Assembly (NCBI RefSeq): GCF_003594875.1
Contig: NZ_QZEY01000006.1
Span: 1-64,000 of the forward strand
DNA length: 64,000 nt
Origin: Bailinhaonella thermotolerans
GTDB taxonomy: Bacteria; Actinomycetota; Actinomycetes; Streptosporangiales; Streptosporangiaceae
Direction of reading: 5' to 3'
Shown here one piece after another: positions 36,383 through 46,009 of this stretch. The notes beneath the pieces were generated by a model. The model searched no databases, was not told where the DNA came from, and worked only from the letters and a program-made list of their open reading frames with translations. Made by a program: the position numbers and the translations under genes. The stretch's first letter is position 1. Each line of letters starts with the position of its first letter.

Positions 36383-36617
36383 GCGTCGATCCTAGGCGGA
36401 AGAACCGCCGTTCTTGCGCCAACCCCCTAACTTCGGTCCAGGCCACTGGACTAGACCATAGGGAAAGACCAGCGAATCTTCACTTCGCAAGAAGGCATCG
36501 ACTTCCTCTGGACAGAATTTTCGTCAATCTTCGCTCGGTTCCGCGCTTGTTAACCCACCAGTAACGGGAAGAAACTCCAACCAAGCGCCCAGGGGACGAC
36601 ATAGGGAGTGAATTTCG
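36383..36617. promoter_or_regulatory. Divergent control region of ramB and aceA
   Basis: TTCTTGCG (36411-36418) and its complement CGCAAGAA (36486-36493) flank the middle of this gap, and related CTTCGC elements occur at about 36528. They resemble the A/T-flanked TTGCAAA-type boxes bound by RamB in corynebacteria only loosely, so they are candidate sites. A purine-rich AGGGAG precedes the aceA ATG. Confidence 0.45.
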
Positions 36618-37907
<1,290 letters not shown>

Positions 37908-37977
37908 CTCGATGCGCGCCGCCGCGCATCCGTGCGGCACCCACGGCACCACCCCTTGCGAAGCCAGGTCGAACGCG

Positions 37978-38016
37978 TCAGCCCCGCCCGGATGCGGCTC
38001 ATCCGGGCGGGGCTGA
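37978..38016 (+). terminator. Intrinsic terminator of aceA
   Basis: A perfect 17-bp stem (37978-37994 pairing with 38000-38016, left arm TCAGCCCCGCCCGGATG) has a 5-nt loop CGGCT. No U tract follows, as usual in high-GC actinobacteria. Confidence 0.85.
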
Positions 38017-38138
38017 CCGCCGTCCGGGGCGGGCGTGACGCCCGCTCGCTCGTGAAACCGCAGGTGGGGAGCCCCGTCAGGTGTTACGCCGGGGATCGCG
38101 GGTAGAGCGGCCTGTAGTGCGACATTTCGGGGGGAATC

Positions 38139-38420
38139 ATGATTAAGGCTCTTCACAAGATGGGCATCCGCTCGTCCATGATGTACGGCCTCGGCCTGGG
38201 CTCCATCGCCCTCACCGTGGCCTCCTGGGCGACGTCCAAGCGCTTCGAGGCCCGGGGAATCGAGCGCGCCGACCACTGGGGCCTGTTCATCGGCGAGTGG
38301 GCGCCGACCTTCTTCGCGATGGGCGTCGCCCTGCGCATCGAGGAGCAGGCCGACGAGGAGCGCCACGCGCACGAGAGCCTCGGCCACGCCCGCTCCCCGC
38401 AGATGGCGAACGTGGGCTGA
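38139..38420 (+). CDS. Small membrane protein of unknown function
   Basis: This 93-residue protein has two hydrophobic segments (about residues 14-32 and 48-66, the second in GLFIGEWAPTFFAMGVALRI) separated by a charged loop, and a His/Glu-rich cytoplasmic-looking tail. Similar small proteins with the GEWAPTFFAMG segment are frequent in actinomycetes and have no assigned role. The ATG is preceded by a strong GGGGGGA ribosome site. It stands alone between the aceA terminator and the next gene. Confidence 0.75.
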   Translation: MIKALHKMGIRSSMMYGLGLGSIALTVASWATSKRFEARGIERADHWGLFIGEWAPTFFAMGVALRIEEQADEERHAHESLGHARSPQMANVG

Positions 38421-38489
38421 CCCGCCGGGCCCGGCCCGCGCCGAGTGCCACCGCGCGCGGGCCGGGCCGGCCGGTCACCTCCGGCGACC

Positions 38490-38969
38490 GTGCAGACCTT
38501 CCTGCCGTACCCCGACTTCGCCGAGACCGCCCGGGTCCTGGACCGGCTCCGGCTCGGCAAGCAGCGGGTCGAGACGCTGCAGGTCCTGCGCGCGCTGACC
38601 GTCGCCGGGTACGGCTGGCGCCACCACCCGGCCGTGCGCATGTGGTCCGGGTACGAGGAGGCCCTGGTCCGGTACGGCCTGGAGATCTGCCGCGTGTGGT
38701 GCGCCGCCGGGCGGGCCGACACCACCGCCGCGACGATGACCAGGGAACTGGCCGACCGCTGCGGGATCGGCCATCCCCGCGGCCAGAACGCCCTGGCCCG
38801 CGCCTCCGCCCTCCCGCCGTGGCTGGGCGACCCCGGCTTCCACCGCAGCCACCGCTCCGCGCTCCTGCGCAAGGACCCCGCCCACTACCGCCCCGTCTTC
38901 GGCGACGTCCCCGACGACCTGCCCTACGTCTGGCCCCGCTCCGACCGTCCGCCCACCTGCCCGCCCTGA
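38490..38969 (+). CDS. MSMEG_6728-family protein, pyrimidine-dimer glycosylase-like
   Basis: This 159-residue protein begins MQTFLPYPDFAETARVLDRL from a GTG. It continues with LGKQRVETLQVLRAL and WRHHPAVRMWSGYEEALVRYGL. This is the conserved pattern of a small actinobacterial family that profile searches place near the T4 endonuclease V (pyrimidine-dimer excision) fold. The His/Trp-rich centre and the Arg/Lys pattern fit a nucleic-acid enzyme, but I cannot verify catalytic residues. No ribosome site is strong. It is convergent with a HAD hydrolase gene. Confidence 0.75.
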   Translation: MQTFLPYPDFAETARVLDRLRLGKQRVETLQVLRALTVAGYGWRHHPAVRMWSGYEEALVRYGLEICRVWCAAGRADTTAATMTRELADRCGIGHPRGQNALARASALPPWLGDPGFHRSHRSALLRKDPAHYRPVFGDVPDDLPYVWPRSDRPPTCPP

Positions 38970-39019
38970 CGGGCCCGGCCCCGGTGGAACGCCGCGCGGG
39001 GCGCCCCGCCGTACGGGGG

Positions 39020-39796
39020 TCAGGAGGCGGACATGACCAGGGAGACCAGGTCGGCGACGGCGCCGTCGGCGCACGCGCCCACGGTGATCTGGGCGCGGGC
39101 GCGGACGTCGGGATGGCCGTCGCCCACGGCCGCGCCCAGGCCGGCCACGGCGAGCATGTCGAGATCGTTGGGGTTGTCGCCGATCGCGGCGACCTGGCCG
39201 AGCGGGACGCCCCGGGAGGCCGCCAGGAGGCGCAGGGCCTCGCCCTTGGTGGCGCCCTCGGGCAGCAGCTCCAGGTACGTCGCCTCCGACTTGACCGCGG
39301 TGATCCCCGCGATCGGCGGGTCCGGCAGCGGGTCGCCGATCAGCATGCACTTGGTGAACCCCTCGGCCGGCAGGTCGTGCCAGCTCCCCGGGTCGCGCAG
39401 CGTGATGCCGTCGCGGCGGGCGAAGTCCCGCAGCTCGGGCGCGTCGTCCACGGCGTAGGCCGCACCGTCGCGGAAGGCGACCGGATGGACGCCGGACGGG
39501 AGCTCCCCGAACAGCGCGAGCAGTTCCTTCCACGCCGCCGCGGGCAGGTGGCGCTCGTGCAGGACGCGGCCGGTGGCCAGGTTCACCGTGCGGGCGCCGT
39601 TGTAGAGGATGGCCTCCCCGGTGAGGTCCAGTTCCTCGTAGAAGCGGCGGGCGGAGTCCTCCATGCGGCCGGTGGCGATGACCACCTCGCCGCCCGCGGC
39701 GGTGAAGCGGCGCAGCGCCTCGCGGGAGGCGGGCACCATGGCCAGGTCCCGGCCGACCAGCGTGCCGTCCAGGTCGGTCACGATCCACCGGATCAC
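39020..39796 (-). CDS. Cof-type HAD hydrolase
   Basis: This 258-residue phosphatase of the HAD superfamily, Cof/IIB class, has the nucleophile motif DLDGTLVGRD at residue 8, VIATGRM as motif II, a cap domain in the middle, Lys in KGEALRLL as motif III and IGDNPNDLDML as the metal-binding motif IV. Such enzymes dephosphorylate sugar phosphates or flavin/pyridoxal phosphates with broad range. It lies 70 nt downstream of another HAD gene and the inositol operon on the same strand, so it may be read through with them, but a role in inositol use is not shown. Confidence 0.9.
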   Translation of the reverse strand: MIRWIVTDLDGTLVGRDLAMVPASREALRRFTAAGGEVVIATGRMEDSARRFYEELDLTGEAILYNGARTVNLATGRVLHERHLPAAAWKELLALFGELPSGVHPVAFRDGAAYAVDDAPELRDFARRDGITLRDPGSWHDLPAEGFTKCMLIGDPLPDPPIAGITAVKSEATYLELLPEGATKGEALRLLAASRGVPLGQVAAIGDNPNDLDMLAVAGLGAAVGDGHPDVRARAQITVGACADGAVADLVSLVMSAS

Positions 39797-39866
39797 GACA
39801 GGGCCCCGGCGGAGGACTCGCGCCCGCTCTCCCCGGCCGCGGTCGCGGCCGGCGCGCGCGAGGTGT

Positions 39867-40673
39867 TCACGTCCATGTCGCCTCCAGCAACGCCAGCAGG
39901 CCGCGCGGGTCCTCCACGGTGACCCCGGGCCGCTGCCGCACTTCGTAGGGGATCCGCCCGGTGCTCCGGGACACCATGAGGACCGTGGTCCCGGCCCCGG
40001 CCCGCGTGCCGCACAGCACGTCGCGGTCGTGGTTGTCGCCGACGTACCAGGTCCGCGCGGGCGTGACGCCCAGGGCCCGGCAGGCGATGTGGATCATCTC
40101 GGGGTTGGGCTTGCGGACGCCGGCCTCGTCGCTGTAGACCTGCACGGCCACCTGCCGGTCCAGGCCCTCCAGGGCCAGGTGGTCCCGGTGCACCGCGCCG
40201 CAGAGGGCGTTGCTCACGATCGCGGGCACGACCCCGTGGGACCGGCAGGCGGCGAGGAGCTCCTTGATCCCGGGCCTCGTGACGCGCTCGCGGCTCAGCT
40301 CGCCCATCCGCCTGCACAGCGGGGCGGCCTCGGCGGTCACCAGGGCGCGGGCCCGCTCCGGCCAGTCGGCCGCCACGAAGTCCGCCCAGAAGCGGCGGTG
40401 GGTCATCTCCTCCGGGGCGTACCGGCGCGAGGCGGAGTCCTTCCAGTACCGGCAGGCCGTGGCCCCGGCGCGGATGTCGGTCTCGACGTCCGTCACGGTG
40501 AGCCCGGCGAACCCGGCCCGCGCGAGGAGCTCGTGCACCTCGGCCGCCAGCTCGCCCGCCCACCCGGGCCGGCTCCGGGTCTCCACCACCACGCCGCCGA
40601 AGTCGAGCAGCAGGGCCCGGGGCGTGAGCGCCGGCTCGGCGCCGGAGCCATCAGAGGTAGGGCCGCTGATCAC
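39867..40673 (-). CDS. HAD-superfamily hydrolase attached to the inositol operon
   Basis: This 268-residue protein has LLLDFGGVVVETR (motif I, nucleophile Asp in DFGG rather than DxDGT), VSNALCG (motif II) and VRKPNPEMIHIACRALG with WYVGDNHDRDVLCG (motifs III and IV). The first Asp of motif I is present; the residue two positions later is Gly instead of the usual Asp acid/base, which resembles variant HAD groups and may lower phosphatase activity. The start overlaps iolD by 23 nt, so it belongs to the inositol operon. It may act on a phosphorylated inositol intermediate, but this is a guess from position. Confidence 0.85.
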   Translation of the reverse strand: MISGPTSDGSGAEPALTPRALLLDFGGVVVETRSRPGWAGELAAEVHELLARAGFAGLTVTDVETDIRAGATACRYWKDSASRRYAPEEMTHRRFWADFVAADWPERARALVTAEAAPLCRRMGELSRERVTRPGIKELLAACRSHGVVPAIVSNALCGAVHRDHLALEGLDRQVAVQVYSDEAGVRKPNPEMIHIACRALGVTPARTWYVGDNHDRDVLCGTRAGAGTTVLMVSRSTGRIPYEVRQRPGVTVEDPRGLLALLEATWT

Positions 40674-42498
40674 GCTTGGCCTCCTCGTAGCGCTCGCGGG
40701 CCTCCCGGACCCCGGCCAGCCCGGACGCGCCGGCCACGGGCACGTCCCACCACGCCTGGGCGTCCAGGCCGCCGCCCGGCTCGGTCCTGGCGTATACGAC
40801 GGTGGTGCGCTCGGCGGCGACCGCCTTGACCAGCGCCGCGCGCAGCGATCGGGCGTCCTCCGCCCTGAGCACGTCGGCGCCGAGACTGGCCGCGTTCGCC
40901 GCCAGGTCCACGGGCAGCGGCGGGCCGTCGAGCCGCCCGGTGATGCCCCGGCCCCGGTGGGCGGTGCCGAGCCGCTGCGCGCCCACCGCCTCGCTCAGCG
41001 AGCCGATCGAGGCGAAGCCCTGGTTGTCCACGAGGACGACCACGAGCTTGACCCCCTCCTGCACGGCGGTGACGATCTCCTGGGCCATCATCAGGTACGA
41101 CCCGTCGCCGACCAGCACGATCACCTCGCGCTCGGGGGCCGCCAGCTTCACCCCGAGCCCGCCGGCGATCTCGTAGCCCATGCAGGAGTAGCCGTACTCG
41201 ACGTGGTAGCCGCGGGGGTCGCGGGCCCGCCACATCCGGTGCAGGTCGCCGGGCATCGACCCGGCCGCGTTGACCACGACGGCGTCGCCGGTCTCGTTCG
41301 CGACCTCGTTGACCACGCCGAGCAGGACCGGCTGGGTGAGGCCGGCGCCGCCGTACGCCCGGTCCACCTCGGCGTGCCATCGCCCGGCCAGCTCGGCCGC
41401 GCGCCTGGTCCACACGGGGGCCGCCCGCCAGTCGCCCGGGTCCAGCGCCGCCAGCGCCGCCCGGGCGTCGGCGACCAGCGTCTCGCCCGCGTGCTTGGCC
41501 GCGTCGAAGGCCGCCACGTTGACGTTGAGGAACCGGGCCCGGCCGAACAGGGTCCGCGAGGCCGTGGTGAAGTCGCTGTAGCGGGTGCCGATCCCGATCA
41601 CCAGGTCGGCCTCGCGCGCCAGCTCGTTGGCCGCCGCGGTGCCCGTGTGCCCGATCGCGCCCACCGCGCACGGGTGGTCGTACGGCATGACGCCCTTGCC
41701 CGCCTGCGTCTCCGTGACGGGGATGCCGTGGCGCTGCGCGAACCGCAGCAGCTCGCGCCACGCCTCGCTGTGCACCACGCCCCCGCCGGCCACGATCAGC
41801 GGCCACCGCGAGCCCCGCAGCAGCCGTACGGCCCGCTCCAGCGCCGCCGGTTCCGGCGCCGGGCGCGGCACGTGCCAGACGCGCCGCGCGAACAGCTCGT
41901 CCGGCCAGTCGAACGCCTCGGCCTGCACGTCCTGCGGCAGCGCGATCGTGACCGCGCCGGTCTCGGCCGGGTCGGTGAGCACGCGCATGGCCCCCATGAG
42001 CGCGGACGGGAGCTGCTCGGGCCGGTTGACCCGGTCGAAGAAGCGCGACACCGGGCGCAGGGTGTCGTTGACGCTCACGTCGTACGACCTGGGGTCCTCC
42101 AGCTCCTGGAGCACCGGGTTGGCGACGCGGGTGGCGAAGACGTCGCCGGGCAGCAGCAGCACGGGCAGCCGGTTGATGGTCGCCAGCGCCGCCCCGGTGA
42201 CCAGGTTGGTCGCGCCGGGGCCGATCGAGGTGGTGCAGGCGAACGCGGACAGCCGCGAGCGGGTCCGGGCGTAGCCCACGGCGGTGTGGACCATCGCCTG
42301 CTCGTTGCGGGCCGGGTAGTAGGGCAGCTCGTCGCGCAGGCCCGCGCCCTGCTCGGCGAGCGCCTGGCCGATCCCGGCGACGTTGCCGTGGCCGAAGATC
42401 CCCAGGCAGCCGGCGATCAGGCGCTGCTCGGTCCCGTCGCGCTCGGTCCACTGGCGGGACAGGAACCGCACGAGCGCCTGGGCGGTGGTCAGTCTCAT
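40651..42498 (-). CDS. iolD: 3D-(3,5/4)-trihydroxycyclohexane-1,2-dione hydrolase
   Basis: This 615-residue thiamine-diphosphate enzyme opens the inositol-derived diketone ring to 5-deoxyglucuronate. It has the three-domain acetolactate-synthase layout. The ThDP glutamate region is near residue 65, STSIGPGATNLVTGA follows, a middle domain has GIGTRYSDF, and the C-terminal cofactor motif VGDGSYLMM is followed by VDNQGF. The length fits IolD (about 615-640). The ATG at 42498 follows GGAGG and overlaps the iolB stop by 4 nt (ATGA). It is the sixth gene of the operon. Confidence 0.95.
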   Translation of the reverse strand: MRLTTAQALVRFLSRQWTERDGTEQRLIAGCLGIFGHGNVAGIGQALAEQGAGLRDELPYYPARNEQAMVHTAVGYARTRSRLSAFACTTSIGPGATNLVTGAALATINRLPVLLLPGDVFATRVANPVLQELEDPRSYDVSVNDTLRPVSRFFDRVNRPEQLPSALMGAMRVLTDPAETGAVTIALPQDVQAEAFDWPDELFARRVWHVPRPAPEPAALERAVRLLRGSRWPLIVAGGGVVHSEAWRELLRFAQRHGIPVTETQAGKGVMPYDHPCAVGAIGHTGTAAANELAREADLVIGIGTRYSDFTTASRTLFGRARFLNVNVAAFDAAKHAGETLVADARAALAALDPGDWRAAPVWTRRAAELAGRWHAEVDRAYGGAGLTQPVLLGVVNEVANETGDAVVVNAAGSMPGDLHRMWRARDPRGYHVEYGYSCMGYEIAGGLGVKLAAPEREVIVLVGDGSYLMMAQEIVTAVQEGVKLVVVLVDNQGFASIGSLSEAVGAQRLGTAHRGRGITGRLDGPPLPVDLAANAASLGADVLRAEDARSLRAALVKAVAAERTTVVYARTEPGGGLDAQAWWDVPVAGASGLAGVREARERYEEAKRDQRPYL

Positions 42499-43346
42499 CG
42501 GGAACCTCCGGGGGATCGGCCCGCCCCCGTCACCGGGACGCGCGGGTCGGTGGGCAGCCCGGCCCAGGACGCGCGGACCCAGGCGTGGCGGGGGTCGTCG
42601 CGGCAGGCCATGGTGCGCTCGTCCGCCGGGCCCGCCAGCACGTTCAGGTAGTACAGGTCGTATCCGGGGGCCGCCATCGACGGCCCGTGGTAGCCGTGCG
42701 GCACCAGCACGACGTCCCCGGCGGACACCTCGGCGAGCACGTCGATGGGCCGCTCCGCCGTGCCGTACACCCGCTGGTAGCCGGGGCCGCCCTCGAAGTA
42801 GTAGATCTCCTCCAGGACGGCCTCCCCCTCCGCCTCGGTGTCGTGCTTGTGCGGCGGGTAGGACGACCAGTTGCCGCCGGGCGTCAGCACCTCCACCGCC
42901 ACCAGCCGGTCGCACTCGAAGGCCTCCGGCGCGCAGAAGTTGTTCACCTGCCTCGTCGCCGGGCCCGCGCCGCGCACCTCGACCGGCACGTCCCCGGCCG
43001 CGCCGTACCTGACGGGCAGCCGGCGCCCGGCGAGCGCGGAGGGGAAGGCGACGCGGCCCCGGCCGGTGACGGTGACCTCCGTGCCGATCGGCAGGTAGGC
43101 GAAGTCGGTGATCCCGGCGAAGACCGAGTCCCGCCCGGCCAGCTCCAGCCGCACGCCGTCCGCGACCACCTCACAGGAGCCGGACAGGGGCAGGACCAGC
43201 GCCTCCGCCGGTCCGGTGGAGAACGTCAGCGCGCCGCCGGTCAGGTCGGCCACGCGCAGGCCGCAGTACGTCCAGCCGGCCGAGGCGGGGGTGATCTCCA
43301 CGTCCCACGGGCCCGCGGCGGCCTTTCCCCGGGGCAGGTGCGTCAT
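42495..43346 (-). CDS. iolB: 5-deoxy-glucuronate isomerase
   Basis: This 283-residue cupin-fold protein converts 5-deoxyglucuronate to 2-deoxy-5-keto-gluconate in inositol catabolism. The metal-binding cupin segment SSYPPHKHDTE with the partner Glu in EEIYYFEGG lies at about residues 172-200, and DVVLVPHGYHGP completes the second motif. The length matches IolB. It overlaps iolD and the upstream aldolase gene by 4 nt each, so translation is coupled along the operon. Confidence 0.95.
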   Translation of the reverse strand: MTHLPRGKAAAGPWDVEITPASAGWTYCGLRVADLTGGALTFSTGPAEALVLPLSGSCEVVADGVRLELAGRDSVFAGITDFAYLPIGTEVTVTGRGRVAFPSALAGRRLPVRYGAAGDVPVEVRGAGPATRQVNNFCAPEAFECDRLVAVEVLTPGGNWSSYPPHKHDTEAEGEAVLEEIYYFEGGPGYQRVYGTAERPIDVLAEVSAGDVVLVPHGYHGPSMAAPGYDLYYLNVLAGPADERTMACRDDPRHAWVRASWAGLPTDPRVPVTGAGRSPGGSR

Positions 43347-44224
43347 CGTCCCTCCAGCAGGCCCACCGCGGTGTCCACCGCGGCGGCCACGTCGTCGTCG
43401 GGTGGGTAGAGCAGGGCCCGGCCCACGACGAGGCCGCGGACGCCGGGCAGTTGCAGGGCCTTGCGCCAGGACGCGTAGACGCGGTCGGGCGCCTCGGCCG
43501 GGTCGCCGCCGAGCAGCAGGGTCGGCAGCGTGGTGGCCGCCATCACCCGCTCCATGTCGTCGATCACCGGGATCTTCAGCCAGGTCCGGGCGGAGGTCGC
43601 GCCGAGCGCCTGGCCCACGGCGATGGCGTGGATCATCGCCTCGGGCGACAGGTCGTGCCGCACGTGCCCGTCCACCCGGCGCGACCAGAACGGCTCGACC
43701 ATCGCCATCAGCCCGTGCCCGGCCAGCCGCGTGACGGCCCGCCCGCAGCTCTCCAGCGTCCCGGCGGTGGCCGGGTCGTCCGGCCCGATGCGGCAGAGCA
43801 TCTTGCCGCCGTCGAGCCCCGCCGCCGCGATCGACTCGGCGTCGTAGGCGGTGAACCTGTCGTCGAACTCGAAGACCGTGCCCTGCACGCCGCCCCGGTT
43901 CATCGAGCCGAAGACGAGCTTGCCGTGCAGCGCGCCGAGCAGCAGCAGGTCCTCCACGATGTCGGGGGTGGCCAGGACGCCGTCCACGCCGGGCCGTTCC
44001 AGGGCGGTGACCAGCCGGTCCAGCAGCTCCGGGCGGCTCTCCATGGCCATCGGCCGCCCCCCGGCCCCGAGCGAGCCGCGCGCGGGGTGGTCGGCCGCGA
44101 TGATCAGGAGCTGTCCCGGGCCGAGGGGGTGCGGCCTGCGCACCCGCTCGGCCGCCGCCTGGGCCACCCGTTCTGGCCGCCAGGCCCGGTCGTCGAGCAG
44201 CCGCCGGTAGTCCTCCTCACGCAT
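43343..44224 (-). CDS. Cgl0159-type TIM-barrel aldolase of inositol catabolism
   Basis: This 293-residue protein belongs to a (beta/alpha)8 family exemplified by Cgl0159 of Corynebacterium, which replaces IolJ in many actinobacterial inositol operons. It has IIAADHPARGSLG near residue 42, MNRGGVQGTVFEFDDRFTAYD, AMVEPFWSRR, TWLKIPVIDD (with the probable Schiff-base Lys) and LLLGGDP, like class I aldolases. It is placed between iolC and iolB exactly where the 6-phospho-5-dehydro-2-deoxygluconate aldolase step is needed, giving malonate semialdehyde and dihydroxyacetone phosphate. No classical IolJ is visible. Confidence 0.82.
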   Translation of the reverse strand: MREEDYRRLLDDRAWRPERVAQAAAERVRRPHPLGPGQLLIIAADHPARGSLGAGGRPMAMESRPELLDRLVTALERPGVDGVLATPDIVEDLLLLGALHGKLVFGSMNRGGVQGTVFEFDDRFTAYDAESIAAAGLDGGKMLCRIGPDDPATAGTLESCGRAVTRLAGHGLMAMVEPFWSRRVDGHVRHDLSPEAMIHAIAVGQALGATSARTWLKIPVIDDMERVMAATTLPTLLLGGDPAEAPDRVYASWRKALQLPGVRGLVVGRALLYPPDDDVAAAVDTAVGLLEGR

Positions 44225-45167
44225 CGTCCCGGCCCCCCTCGGCGATCTTGGCCGTCACCTCGTACTCGGCGGGCATGTCCGGCGCGCAGGCCAGGCGGCC
44301 GGCCACGATCGCCCCGGCCGCGTTGGCGAACCGCAAAACCCGGTCCAGCGGCCAGCCCGCCAGCAGCCCGTGGCACAGGGCCCCGCCGAAGGCGTCCCCC
44401 GCGCCGAGGCCGTTCACGACCTCGACCTTCACCGGCGGGACTTCGACGGTCTCGCGCGCGGTCATGCCGAGCACCCCCGCGGGCCCCCGCTTGACGACCG
44501 CCAGCTCGACGCCGGAGTCCAGCAGCGCCCGCGCCGCCGCGTACGGCTCGCGCGTGCCGGTGGCCACCTCCACCTCGTCAAGGTTGCCGACGGCCACGGT
44601 GACGTGCTCCAGCGCGGCCCGCACCTGCTCGGCCGCCGACGCGGGGCGCTCCCAGAACATCGGCCGGTAGTCCAGGTCCAGCACCGTGTACGGCGCGCGC
44701 CCGCGGGCCCGCCACGCGGCGAAGTGCGCCGACCGCGACGGGTCCTGCGACAGCCCGGTCACGGTCGCCCAGAACAGGCGGGCGCCGGTGATCGCGGCCA
44801 GGTCCAGCTCCCCGGGGAGGATCTCCAGGTCGGGCGCCTTGGGGTAGCGGTAGAAGTAGAGCGGGAAGTCGTCCGGCGGCCGGATCTCGCAGAAGGTCAC
44901 CGGAGTGGGCAGGCCGGGCACGTCCAGGACGTGCGCGTCGTCCACGCCGTACTCCCGCAGCGCGTCGTGGACGAACAACCCGAAGGGGTCGCGCCCGGTG
45001 CGGCTGATCAGCGCGCTGGACCGGCCCAGCCGGGCCGCGGCCACGGACACGTTGGCCGCGCTGCCCCCGAGGTACTTGCCGAAGGTCTCCACCTCGCGCA
45101 GCGAGACCCCGACCTGGAGCGGGTAGAGGTCCACGCCGACCCGCCCCATCACCATCACGTCGGTCAC
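44217..45167 (-). CDS. iolC: 5-dehydro-2-deoxygluconokinase
   Basis: This 316-residue PfkB-family kinase phosphorylates 2-deoxy-5-keto-gluconate. The substrate-binding motif YLGGSAANVSVAAARLG and the C-terminal NGLGAGDAFGGALCHGLL, with the catalytic Asp, are both clear. GRVGVDLYPLQVGVSL at the N terminus is typical of IolC. The GTG start at 45167 overlaps the iolE stop by 4 nt; the end overlaps the aldolase start by 8 nt. Confidence 0.95.
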   Translation of the reverse strand: MTDVMVMGRVGVDLYPLQVGVSLREVETFGKYLGGSAANVSVAAARLGRSSALISRTGRDPFGLFVHDALREYGVDDAHVLDVPGLPTPVTFCEIRPPDDFPLYFYRYPKAPDLEILPGELDLAAITGARLFWATVTGLSQDPSRSAHFAAWRARGRAPYTVLDLDYRPMFWERPASAAEQVRAALEHVTVAVGNLDEVEVATGTREPYAAARALLDSGVELAVVKRGPAGVLGMTARETVEVPPVKVEVVNGLGAGDAFGGALCHGLLAGWPLDRVLRFANAAGAIVAGRLACAPDMPAEYEVTAKIAEGGRDDA

Positions 45168-46009
45168 CCGAGGCCCCCCAGGGCGGCCACGCTCGCGCGC
45201 ACGTCCTCGACCGGGCCCGCGCCCTCGGGGGGCTCGGCGTCCAGGACGACGTCCTGCTCCATGACGTACCAGCCGTCGTAGCCGGCGCCGCCCAGCGCCG
45301 CGACGATCCCGGCCACGTCCACGTCGCCCCGCCCCAGCGGCCGGTACATCCCGGCCCTGACGGCCGCGGTGTAGGTCAGCACGCCCGCGCGGACCCGGGC
45401 GGCGAGGGCGTCGTCGACGTCCTTGAGGTGGACGTGGGCGATCCGTCCCGGGGCCCGGCGCGCGAGGTCCAGCGGGTCGGTCCCGCCGGCGAGCAGGTGC
45501 CCGGTGTCCAGGCAGAGGGCGGCCTCGCACCCGTCCAGCACCCGGTCCACCTCCTCCCGCGTCTCGACCATCGTGCCGACGTGCGGGTGCAGCGTCACGG
45601 GCAGGCCGATCTCCCGCCGGATCCGGTCGAGGTTGCCCAGCAGCGTGCGCCAGCCCCCGGCGTCCAGCTCCGGCCGGACGTCGTAGCCGTCGGCGCCGGT
45701 GGCCGCGGCGAGCACGACCACCATGTCCTCGCCGAAGCCGGCCAGGGCCTCGCGCAGGCCGGGCAGCGGGTCGTGCCCGGGTTCGTGCAGCACGACCGGG
45801 ACGAACCCGCCGACGGCGCGCAGGCCGTACCGGGCGAGCAGCGCGGACCGCTCGGCGGGGTCGGCGGGCAGGAAGCCCTCGGGGCCCAGTTCGGTGGCGG
45901 TCAGGCCGAGCCCGGCCATCTCCGCGAGCACCCGCTCGGGGGCGAGCTGGTGGCCCCAGCCGGGCACCTCGCACACGCCCCACGAGATGGGGGCCGCCGC
46001 GATCCTCAC
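45164..46009 (-). CDS. iolE: Inosose dehydratase-like TIM-barrel protein
   Basis: This 281-residue protein of the xylose-isomerase-like barrel family probably dehydrates 2-keto-myo-inositol. It begins RIAAAPISWGVCEVPGWGHQL, the hallmark start of IolE. It also has TELGPEGFLP, TLHPHVGTMVET, LCLDTGHLLAGG and HVHLKDVD, whose His, Glu and Asp residues bind the metal. Length is normal. The GTG start overlaps the iolG stop by 4 nt. An isomerase of inositol (IolI/IolH-type) is a less likely alternative. Confidence 0.9.
   Translation of the reverse strand: MRIAAAPISWGVCEVPGWGHQLAPERVLAEMAGLGLTATELGPEGFLPADPAERSALLARYGLRAVGGFVPVVLHEPGHDPLPGLREALAGFGEDMVVVLAAATGADGYDVRPELDAGGWRTLLGNLDRIRREIGLPVTLHPHVGTMVETREEVDRVLDGCEAALCLDTGHLLAGGTDPLDLARRAPGRIAHVHLKDVDDALAARVRAGVLTYTAAVRAGMYRPLGRGDVDVAGIVAALGGAGYDGWYVMEQDVVLDAEPPEGAGPVEDVRASVAALGGLG

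Noticed and set aside
38139-38420. Toxin of a type I toxin-antitoxin system
   Set aside because: Two membrane helices and 93 residues could suggest it, but length, charge and the conserved GEWAPTFFAMG segment fit a common actinobacterial membrane family, and no antisense RNA signal is seen.
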